64,000 nt of DNA, from assembly GCF_024166365.1 (NCBI RefSeq), contig NC_064819.1:108916293-108980292 (forward strand), written 5' to 3'. Every line of letters starts with the position of its first letter. Within the stretch, counting starts at the first letter, position 1. Shown one piece after another: positions 10,431 through 21,300 of the stretch. The position numbers and the translations under genes were made by a program. The DNA comes from Elephas maximus indicus. Taxonomy: Eukaryota; Chordata; Mammalia; Proboscidea; Elephantidae. The notes beneath the pieces are model-generated. The model was given only the letters and a program-made list of their open reading frames with translations. It did not search any database and had not been told where the DNA came from.

Positions 10431-10854
10431 GGCGGATGGTGAGTGGGTCAGCTGGCCATTAAACTCTGTAGAGTTGGAGGCTACGGCCTCTCAGGACTGA
10501 AGGGTTTGGTGATAGGGTTGGAACTTGACAAGAGTGAAAAAATGTGATCTTTGTGAGTTTGAGGGGGCATCAAGAAGAAATGAATAAAAATATGTATTAA
10601 GTAGCTGTCCCACTGCTAGATGGTGTGAATTTATAGTAGGCACATGGAATATACCATATACACATGAAGCATGATACTTTGCAGGTGGAATAGTGGTCAG
10701 TTTGATTCTTGTTTCTTGTAATTTTCTCGTAACCAAATCAACAGATCCACCAGCATGTGCCTACTGAGCTTCTATCCTCTATGAAGTGGTGCACAAGGAA
10801 ACACAGTATCCACTCATCTGATTTTTTTTTTTTTTAGGTGGCTGGACAAAGCAC

Positions 10855-11013
10855 AGAGCCCTGGTGGCACAGTGGTTAAGAGCTCGGCTGTTAACCAAAA
10901 GGTCGGCAGTTCAAATCCACCAGCCGCTCCTTGGAAACCCTGTGGGGCAGTTCTGCTCTGTCCTATGGGATCACTATGAGTCAGAATCGGCTCGATGGCA
11001 ACAGGTTTGTTTT
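10855..11013 (+). mobile_element. AfroSINE (plus member of an opposed pair)
   Basis: agagccctggtggcacagtg through ctatgagtcagaatcggctc to aacaggtttgttttt. Flanked by tggacaaagcac at 10843-10854 and 11014-11025, a perfect 12-bp duplication. Confidence 0.93.
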
Positions 11014-11025
11014 TGGACAAAGCAC

Positions 11026-11205
11026 CAAAAAACAAACAAACAAACAAACAAACGCGTTGCTCTTGAGTCGTTTCCAACTCATAGTGACCCTGAAGGACAG
11101 AGTGGAACTGCCCCATGGGGTTTCCAAGGAGCAGCTGGTGGATTCAAACTGCCAACCTGTTGGTTAGCAGCTGTAACGCTTAATCACTGCACCACCAGGG
11201 TTTCT
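11026..11205 (-). mobile_element. AfroSINE (minus member of an opposed pair)
   Basis: Starts with an (AAAC)n tail, then cttgagtcgtttccaactca and the head accaccagggtttc. Flanked by tggacaaagcac at 11014-11025 and again at 11206-11217, so the same 12-bp target occurs three times around the two SINEs. Confidence 0.93.
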
Positions 11206-11369
11206 GGACAAAGCACACGCCTATATAAAATGATGAGAGAACAGATAGACTGTAACAAAGTAGTAATTGTATAGCAGAGTGAAGATAACGGGGATGTCTC
11301 TCTGACAGTCGCTGGGTTTCAGGACTTCTTTATTTATTAATTGCGGGTTGTTGGGGATTATAATTATTT

Positions 11370-11445
11370 TTCATTTATTCATGCAAACATTTATCGAGCA
11401 TCTACTTTGTGCCAGACACTGTCCTGGGTGCTATTTAAGATGACT
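11370..11445. mobile_element. L2/MIR-like fragment
   Basis: catttatcgagcatctactt and tgccagacactgtcctgggt match the ancient L2-type 3' end. Short and diverged. Confidence 0.4.
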
Positions 11446-11722
11446 AAGCTACATCTGGTGGAAAAAATGTATATTTAAGCGAATAACAACACTGCAGTGA
11501 CAGGGAGCCCATGAAAGTTTTCAAAGGTAGTTCTTTGGATCATGATCATTGGCTATATTCCTGAATCTTTCTGTGAAGAAATCCTTTGGAAAATGGACTT
11601 TTGTTTGGGATCTAGATGCTCAGTACAACATACAGTGATGTAGTATGCCTCAATCCAGACCTTAGCTCTTCCACTCAGTTCAGAGTAGGCGAACTGTGTT
11701 GGAAGGGCAAGCAGTCTAGCAT

Positions 11723-11890
11723 AACCAAAAAAACCAAATCCATTGCCGTCAAGTCGATTCTGACTTAGAGCAATCTTACAGGACAGAGCAGAACTGCCCC
11801 ACAGGCTTTCCAAGGAACTGCTGGTGGATTTGAACTGCCGACCTTTTGGTTAGCAGCTGTAGCTCTTAACCACTACATCACCAAGGCTCC
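11723..11890 (-). mobile_element. AfroSINE with perfect 10-bp target-site duplication
   Basis: aaccaaaaaaaccaaatcca to catcaccaaggctcc. agtctagcat occurs at 11713-11722 and 11891-11900. Confidence 0.92.
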
Positions 11891-11904
11891 AGTCTAGCAT
11901 GGTG

Positions 11905-12155
11905 ATTAGGATTTTAGAGTTTGGTGTCACAAGACTTGTGATCTAATCTTGGTTTAGGTGTTTATTTTCTACATGATTTTAGGCAAGTTGCTTAACCTTC
12001 TGAGCCTATGCCACCAGGGCTCCTTAAAATGCGGAATAATTTTTTTTATGTCTTTGGGTTGTTATGGGGATTAAATGGGATAATGTGTGTAAGAAAAAAA
12101 AATGTAAGGTGTTAGCATAATCCCCAATGCACGGGAAATCCTCAACAAATGTGAA
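11905..12155 (+). mobile_element. MIR (diverged)
   Basis: gattttaggcaagttgctta, taaccttctgagcctatgcc and ggattaaatgggataatgtg follow the MIR sense order, interrupted by a short SINE-like accagggctcc. Confidence 0.55.
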
Positions 12156-12242
12156 CTGTTTCTTTTAAAAAATATTTGTAGCAAGATACAGCGGAAGCTA
12201 TCTACAGTGATGTAATTATACAGTGATATCTATGTGTTTCAG

Positions 12243-12390
12243 GTACTAAACACAATGGCTTTCTGGGATCTAATGAACACTTTGCCAGGACAACATCCTC
12301 TGGCAGGAGGGTCACTCCTTCATCTTTTGTTGAAACAGGTCTAAGCATCAATGAGTTTCCAGCCCTCCACAGAGTGTCTGCCCACCTAGA
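12243..12390 (+). CDS. SPATS1: SPATS1 coding exon (first recognised)
   Basis: 148 bp, acceptor tgtgtttcag and donor gtaagtaaag. It enters with one base carried over from an unseen upstream exon and leaves two bases (GA), which complete with the C of the next exon. It encodes a serine/threonine-rich segment containing HFARTTSSGRRVTPSSF and ETGLSINEFPALHRVSAHL. Similarity to human SPATS1 is patchy (VETG, RVSA), so this is the least conserved of the exons. Phase and order support it. Confidence 0.8.
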
Positions 12391-15300
12391 GTAAGTAAAG
12401 GTCTGCTGAAGAGCTGTAACTATTGTGGTAAATTCTGATCCAGAAGCAAATAGTCTGAGAGGTAACATGACATCTTTGATGAAAGCCTCAATTGTGAAGC
12501 CAGAATGTCTGGGTTCAAATCCCAGCTCTGCCACTTAACTATCTGTGTGACCTTGGGCAAATGACTTCACCTCTGTGAGCCTCAGTTTTCTCATCTGTAA
12601 AATGGGGACATAAAATTACCTACTACATGTAATCATAAGATTCCCTGGCACTCAAGTGCTGTGTAAGTGTTTGCTATTATGAAGTTTAAAGGCAGGCAAA
12701 ACCATGCTGTATTTTTTTGGAATACATATGTAGGTGATAAAACTTAAAGAAAAGAATAAACAAAGTAGGTGGAGTTCTAAAGTTCTTTTGGAAAATTTAT
12801 TTTATCTTTGCAATCTTTTCAACAGTTTGTTCAACAAAGCATTTTTTATTTTTCCATCTTTAGTAGAGACATATTTTACCTGAATGTCAGAATTACCATA
12901 TGTTCTGAATTGAAGGGGTTTGCTTTATCTGCAAGTTACCAAAGCTCAAGGATATTAGTATATATGTGTCTATTTTAAAACTAGAGATCAAACTCTACAG
13001 GACTCGTGAGTTACTGAACTCAGTTTATGATTTTAGGCATTCTTACTCTTTGCAAATCTGCTGCAAAGCCCTCTTTAAGGTGTTGAGAAGCAAAGATGTC
13101 ACCTTGAAGACTAAGGTGCACCTGACCCAAGCCATGTAATTTTCAGTCACATCATATGTATGCGAAAGCTGGACAGTGAATAAGGAAGACCGAAGAAGAA
13201 TTGATGCCTTTGAATTGTGGTGTTGGCGAAGAATATTGAATATACCACGGACTGCCAAAAGAACAAACAAATCTGTTTTGGAAGAAGTACAACCAGAATG
13301 CTCCTTAGAAGCAAGGATGGCAAGACTGCGTCTTACATACTTTGGACATGTTGTCAGGAGGGATCAGTCCCTGGAAAAGGACATCATGATTGGTAAAGTA
13401 CGGGGTCAGTGGATAAGAGGAAGACCCTCAGTGAGGTGGATTAACACAGTGGCTGCAACAATGGGCTCAAGCATAACAGCGATTATAAGGATACTGCGTG
13501 ACTGGGCAGTGTTTTGTTCAGTGGTACATAGGGTCGCTACGAGTCGGAAGCTACTCAACGGCACCTAACAAAAACATTCTAGGGTAGGAGCCCTGGTGGC
13601 GCAGTGGTTAAGAGCTCGGCTGCTAACTAAAAGGTTGGCAGTTTGAATCCACCGGCCACTCGTTGGAAACTCTATGGGCAGTTCTACTCTGTCTTATAGG
13701 GTTGCTATGAGTCAGAATCAACTTGATGGCAACAGGTTTGGTTTACGGGTTGTTCTAGAGTGAGGTCCAGGCTGCAGATCCAGCTCGGACCCTATCTAGG
13801 TGTTGTGTGTTTTATCGTAGAATGTTAACGTCTCTGAGGGCCCATTTCCTTTTCAAATGGAAAGAAATGATTATATCAGTCCTACCTACATCACAGGAAT
13901 ATTTGTGGAGGCAAATAAGATAAGAAATATGAAATTGCTTTGAAACTATTCAAACGTAAGAGTGATGCAATGCTAAAAAATATAAAAAAGATCCCATGCC
14001 TTGACTATGGGTAACTACGCCTGAATGCATTGTCCAGGGCTGTGTTTCAAATGTCTCTTAAACCAGAAGTGATTGCTTTTTCTGCTGACATCTACAACCG
14101 TTTGTTGTAGGTCTTTTTAACTGCCAGGAAGTTCAACACTGAATACAATACTCAGATTTCAGTCTGGATTTGTTTTCTATTATTTCTTCCTCTTCTCTTT
14201 AAGACCATTGATTTTTTATTTCCATTTAATGGCCTTATTCAGTATATATCTTTAAAAAAGAAATATTATTGTGTTTTTTAAATAATATTTTATTGTGAAA
14301 GTTTACACAACAAATTAGGTTCCCACTTAATCGAATTGATTCCGGCTCATAGCAACCCTATAGGACACAGTAGAACTTCCCTATGGGGCCTCCAAGGAGC
14401 AGCTGGTAGGTTCAAACTGCGGACCTTTTTGATTCGCAGCGGATCTCTTAACCACTGCGCCACCAGGGCTCCTAACAATTTCTACACAAATTGTTCAGTG
14501 ACATTGGTTACGTTTTCTACAGCGTGTTAACATTCTCATTTCTGTTCTGGTTGTTCGGTTTCCATTAATCTAGTTTCCCTGTCCCCCTTTACCTTCTATC
14601 TGCTTTAGAGTAAGTGTTGACTGTTTGGTATCATATAGATGATTTTTTTTTTTAAAGCAGCATTAGTACTCATGGGTGATCTTATTTATTTTATGAGCCA
14701 ATCTGTTATTTAGCTGAAAAATATACATTTTTTGAGTAGTTTCAGCTTCCTCAAATTGTGAATAAATAAATTATATGCAGATGAACTTTTATAGAGGAAT
14801 AGGCCCATTTCTCATAACTTAGGGCAATTCTAGCATAAGATATGTAAAGATCAGGTGCCAGCTACCAATTTAACCACATAGAATAATCCTTCTACTTTCT
14901 TCCTAGCGCAGCTGCAGATTTGGAGCTGAAATCTTCCACCTCCTCACATTCTGATCGGTCCTCTGAATCTCCATTACCTGAGATCCAAATGGATAAATAT
15001 CCCGAGGACTTTAGCCTGCTTAAGTTGCAGACAAGTGAGTAAGTCACGGACTCCACCTCCACAGGCCTCAGTGCTGAGGGTCTTTTCAGAAGCCTGCCAT
15101 ACTGTTGGGTACCATTTATTCAAGACCCACTAAGTGCCAGGGATTTGACATGTTTATTCTCTATTTTCATAACAACTCTACTTGGGAGCTATTGTTATGT
15201 GTTTTTTAAAAATGAAATGCCTTTATATAGAAACCATGAATACTGTAGCAAAATATTAAAATCATTAAGACATATATAAAGTAGAATATAGAAGTCCTTT

Positions 15301-18300
15301 CCCCTTTAACTTCTCCAACAGCATCTCCATCCCGCTCCATAGCTGTGAAGAGCTGGAAATACATACTTCCAGAATTTTGAAATGTACATATACGTATACA
15401 TATATGTACATATGTGTATACATAAACACACTCATGCATATATAAATAATAAGTGAGTTACACTATACAAGCTGTTTTAACTCGATAGTAAATAGATCAT
15501 GGACCTCTTTCTGTGTCAGTATGTACAGAACTATGTGGATAATACAGACCTATCCATTTACAGAGAAGGATACTGAGTGACTTAGTCATCTAGTGCTGCT
15601 ATAAGAGAAATATCACAAGTGGATGGCTTAAACAAAGGGAAGTTTATTTTCTCACAGCCCAGTAGGCTAGAAGTCCAAATTCAGGGCACTGGCTTCAGAG
15701 GAAGGCTTTCCCTTTCTGTCAGATCTGGAGGAAGGTTCTTGTGATGCGTCAGTCTTCCTTTGGTCTGGAAGCATCTCAGCGCAGGAACCTCAGGTCCAAA
15801 GGATGCTTTCTGCTCCTGGCACTGCTTCCTTCGTGGTATGAGGTCCCCAATTCTCTGCTTGCTTCCCTTTCTTTTCATCTCTTGAGACATAAAAGGCGGC
15901 GCAGGCTACACCCCAGGGAAACTCCCTTTTCATTGGATCAGGGAGGTGACCTGAGTAAGGGTGGTGTTACAATCCCACCCTAATCCTCTCAACATAAAAT
16001 TATAATCACAAAATGGAGGACAACCACACAATACTGGGAATCATGGCCTAACCAAATCGATACACACATTTTTTTTGGAACATAATTTAGTCCATGACAC
16101 TGAGACTCGGAGGGGTGCATTCACCCATACAAGGCCACATATCTAGGAAGCAGAGTGATAGGATTAGAACTCAAACCAAAGAGCCCAAGTATTTCTCAAA
16201 TAGCCCAAGAGCTCTTGGAGGATCTTTTATCATTTATAAGCACTGTTAGCAATTTTATACTAAAACTACCTAATAAGGAAACAGAGATGCTAAGAGGTCC
16301 AGTAACTTGCCTGAAGTCTCACAGCTGCATTTGTCACTTGACATTATCCCATGTATACATTTCCCTGTGTCACCATAGTACAAGTGTGTGCTACTGTTGC
16401 TGCCAACATTGCGTTCCATCGAGTCAAGTACCATGGTTGGCCCAGCCATTCCTCGGTTAAAGGGCATCCTTATTCTTCCTACGCAGTTATCAGAGTGAAG
16501 GCTGGATCATAAGTGCTTGTAAAACTCTCTGAACTTCCCAACCCATACTCGATTTCCAATCGTGAAATTGGCTTTATTTCTGGAGAGGAGAGGATGAAAA
16601 GGAAAAACATGAGGCCTCCTAGGTAGCTCCCTCTTCCGCCACTTCCCTGACCATGACCTTTTGTCTAGTCCCACACAGAGGTTCCCACTGCCCCTAATGG
16701 AGAACCAAGAACTATACATGTTGACAAAAGTTGTACAGCTAGATAGTGCCTGGGGAGCTTTCACAGTTTTTTGTCATCTCATTGCGTTAGGAGGCTGGGA
16801 GCGGTGCTAATGGAAGGATTTCTGATGTCTTGCAGAAGATGGGCAGCGTCCTGAGTGGACATTTTACCCGAGGTTTAGCAATAATATCCACACCTACCAT
16901 GTTGGAAAGCAGTGCTTCTTTAACGGGGTCTTCCTTGGCAACAGGAGGTCTCTGTCAGAGAGGATGGTGGACAAGTGCCTTGGGAGGAAGAAATACGGTA
17001 ATGTTTTCCTCCTGGGCCTTGACTGTGCAATGCCCCAAAATATTCTTCAGTTAGGATTCTGCAGGGCCAATATTCCCCTGAGTCAGGCTGGTGGCAGCCT
17101 TGTGGGGTCACCCTAGTGTACCCAGGCAGATAGTAAAGTGAAGGGAACAGTTGGTAAGCTACATTTTTTGGCAAAGCATTCATAGCATATGCTGATCTAC
17201 ATTTTTGTTTTTCTCTGAATTTCATAAAATGGTAATGTGACATTTAAGTCGTCAGAGAAGTTCTTTCAAATACTTATTAATAGAAACCTTCACTGAAGTC
17301 CGAAGAAAACAATTTATATTTCAATTAGATGCTTCCTGTCATGTGCATTTAGATTATATTTTACATTCTGCACAAGGAAAACATTCTATAGAACTTAACC
17401 TGAAGTGCACGTTGTTATTTCATAGCCCTGGTGGTGCAGTGGTTAAGAGCTAAGCTACTAACCAAAAGGTCAGCAGTTTGAATCCACCAGCTGCTCCTTG
17501 GAAACTCTATGGGGCAGTTCTACTCTGCCTATAGGGTCGCTATGAGTCAGAATCGACTCCATGACAATGAGTTTTTTTTTTTTTATTTATATATATGGAA
17601 ACCCTGGTGGCATAGGGGTTAAAGTTCTGGCTGCTAACCAAAAGTTCGGCAGTTTGAATCCACCAGGCACTCCTTGGAAACTCTGTGGGGCAGTTCTACT
17701 CTGTCTATAGGGTTGTTATGAGTTGGAAATCGACTCCACGACAGTGGGTTTGGTTTTTTTGGTATACACACACACACACATATTCTACTTGGTTTATAAC
17801 TTGGTGAGTTTTCTGCTTCAACCTACCCATATTAGATTTACTGGAAGACCCTAAAGAGTTACTGAGTACCAACAGACTATATATAGCACACTTTTCTGCA
17901 GAAATACTCGTGTAGGAGGCAGCCATTGCTTCAGAAATGAATAGGATTGCTATAGCAGGAATACAAAGAAAAAGAAAGAGAACTTCTTGGAGTTTTAGAA
18001 ATAGACTTTTAAACTCAAAGCAGAGGCTAATGGTTTTGAAAATCAGGGCTTTCGTTTGGATACAGAATACACAAAAAGCCAGACCAGATGAGCTCTCTGA
18101 GGAGTTGCTGATACTGGGGTCTCTGGGAGTCCTGCACTCATCCCAACTCTTGAGGTCAAAACTAGTGGGTGAGAGAATGTGAGTGTGGCGGGGGGAAGAC
18201 CTCGAGTCTCGGGGAAAATAGGCATCTAGCATGACTCTGAGTAGAAGAGTAGTGGGAGCTGTGGGAGATGTATGGGCAGAAAGCCACCCACTCCAGGGGA

Positions 18301-21300
18301 TGCGGAAGAACAGATTTCTGTGCCCTGAGAAAACTGTGGGAGTTAGGACAGAGAGAAATGGAGAAAGAGAGCAAGCCAGGAAGGCTGCATGGGTTTTGCA
18401 GCTGGAATGAGGGAGAGCACAGTATGATGCACTGTGGATCATCAAGCCAGGGATGAGGATAAACTTATGTTTTGCTTGCTGCATCGTGGAGGGGATATTT
18501 TCCTGAAGATCAGACTAGATGACACATTTGAGCAGACATCAAGAGACTAGCATGGTTCTTACATGTATGCTGACTCTTAGAGGCTAGGAGAGATAAGGGG
18601 GGCAGCAGGTACCGGTATGCAGATAGTGATCCAAGACACAAAGTCCTCCGCTAATGACTTGATGGAGTCTCTGGGTGGGGCAAATGGTTAACATGCTCGG
18701 TGGATAACCAAAAGGTTGAAGGTTCTCGTCCACCCAGAGGCACCTCAGAAGAAACGCCTGGTGATCTACTTCTGAAAAATCAGCCATTGAAAACCCTATG
18801 GAGCACAGTTCTACTCTGACACACATGGGGTCCCCATGAGTCGGAATTGACTCGATGGCAACTGGTTAATGCCTGATGCCATGTATACCTGCTGTGCACA
18901 CCTCCTATCTCTCACTCCTAACTGAGATGCAGTCAGAGGGTAGAAGGGAAAGAATTTCATTAACTGGTTTAAATCTGAAATGACAGAGAAAAACTAAGGG
19001 ACTAAGGTTAGCTGTATATTACTTAGGAATGCTCTTGCTATAAGTAAGAGAAAAACCAAACTACCTGAGTCTTAAACCGTGCAATATTTACCGTGTACTT
19101 AACAAGAAACTTTGAAATCTAGGTGGCCTGTATGGTCTGGTTGTCCAGTGTTGTCATCAAGGATATAGGTTCATTTTGTCTCTACGTGCCACTATTCACA
19201 GTATTTTTGTCTTCATGCTTGTCATCTCATGGTCACAAGATGATTGTTGCAGTCCCAAGCATCACATCTGTATTCAACACACAAAGAAGAGGAAACTCTA
19301 TTGTAATGCCTGCCCTTTTTAGAAGGAAGGAAAAGCTTTCCCATATGCTCCTTAGGAAACTTTCTTCCACTCGTGTTTCCCTGAATGGGATTATCATGAT
19401 GATCCAAATCCTAACCTGAATCCATCACTTCTCTCCTAACTCAAAAGTAAACACTATCCTGCGTTTTGTGTTTATTATTCCTCTCTCTCTCCTTCTTTCC
19501 TTCCCATTCCCTCCCTTCACTCTCCCTCCTTTCCTCTTGTATATGGTTTTTATAAACACTGAGTAAATGTGTTTATAAAATATTTGTTGAATGCACAGAA
19601 TAAAACACCACAAACACTTGTGTGCTTCTCATTCCATTTAAGAAACAGGTATTCTCAGGATGCAAGTTGAATACAGAAAAGAAAGGACCATTAGAAAAAG
19701 AAAAGGAAAAAATTAAGGGAGCATACATAGAGGAGTGGGGAGGGATGGGGAGCTTTATGTACACAGAAGGCAAAGATAACATCAAGGCAAGGGAAGGATC
19801 AACAACAGGTTCAGCCTCTGGCACTGCCACTTAGAAACTGATTTTGACTTCTCTAAGTTTCAGTTCTCTCATCCCTAAACTGGAAATAATAAATCTGATG
19901 TTAGCTAAGAAAAGAATATTAAGTACCTTTATATCTGAAGCCTCCAGGATGCCTCTTCTTGAATCTGACAGCTTTCCTCTCCCCACTCCAGTGGTGATTG
20001 CTATCCTGCCTTTGTTAAAGAGAAAAACTTTTTTCTTAAGGATATTTTCAAACATGGACCAAAGTGAAGAAAACAGCATAGTGAAACCCCATGTGCCCAT
20101 CATTTAGCTTCAACGATCAATGCATGGCTAATCTTGCTTCATCCTTACTCCCCTCCCATGAATTATTTTGAAGCGAATTCCATACATCATACATTTCACA
20201 AAATACAGATAAGGTTTATTTTTATTAACATAAATCACATTACCAGTCTTAGATCTTAAAATATTATCAATAATTCCTTAATATCACCAAATATTCAGTT
20301 ATTGTTTAAATATCTACTTATCTCATAAATTCCGTAATTCTACAATAATACATTTTAAACCAAAATAGCCTACCTAACCTATCTTATTTATCTAGTTCTG
20401 CTTGATAATACCACAAGCGGGTGGCTTCAAGGAACAGAAATTTATTTTCTAGCAGTTCTAGAGGCTAAAGCCCCAATCAGGGTCTTGGCCGTGTCGATTC
20501 TGTCCTTATTCGTAGCCCAGGTGTTTCTTGGTTCCTTGGCTTCTAGAGGACCTTAACATGTACATGCTTGCATCTGTGTCTGTCTGCTCTTTCTTATAAT
20601 GAAGAAGTGATTAGGTTTAGGACGTACCCTATACCCATATGGCCTTATTAACATAACAATGAAAACCCTATTTCTAAACAATTATATCCACAGGTATAGG
20701 GATTAGAATTCTGTCTGTTATCTAGTGCTGCTATAATAGAAATACCACAAGTGAATGGCTTTAACACAGAAAAATTTATTCTCTCACAGTCTAGGAGGCT
20801 AGATGTGCAAATTCAGGGCGCCAGTTCCTGGGGAATGCTTTCTTTCTATGTCAGTTCTGGGAGAAGGTCCTTGTCATCAAACTTCCCCTCGTCTAGGAGT
20901 TTCTCAATGCAGGGACCCCAGGTACAAAGGGTGCACCTATTCCCCTGGCTCTCGTTTCTTGGTGGTACGAGATCTTCCTGTCTCTCTGCTTTTGTTTTCT
21001 CTTTTTTCTCTCAAAAGAGATTGACTTAAGACACAACCTAATTTTGTAGACTGAGTCCTGCCTCATTAATATAACTGCCCCTAATCCCACCTCATTAATA
21101 TCAGAGAGGTAGGATTTACAACACGTAGGAAAATCACATCAGATGACAAAATGATGGACGATCACACAATACTGGGAATTGTGGCTTAGTCAAGTTTAGA
21201 CACATTTTTGGGGGACACGATAATTCAGTCCATAACAGTGGGGTAATTATAATAACATTTTTTAAAGAAAATGTCTCTAACATAGGCTCACATTTTTATC

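Noticed and set aside
10864..11274. Plus-strand frame of 136 codons
   Set aside because: Runs straight through two AfroSINEs.
13176..13568. Plus-strand open frame of 130 codons
   Set aside because: It is the C-terminal part of an RTE reverse transcriptase without a catalytic domain.
14907..14912. Alternative acceptor gcgcag for the SPATS1 exon
   Set aside because: It shifts the frame and gives an in-frame stop; the cttcctag acceptor keeps the conserved reading.
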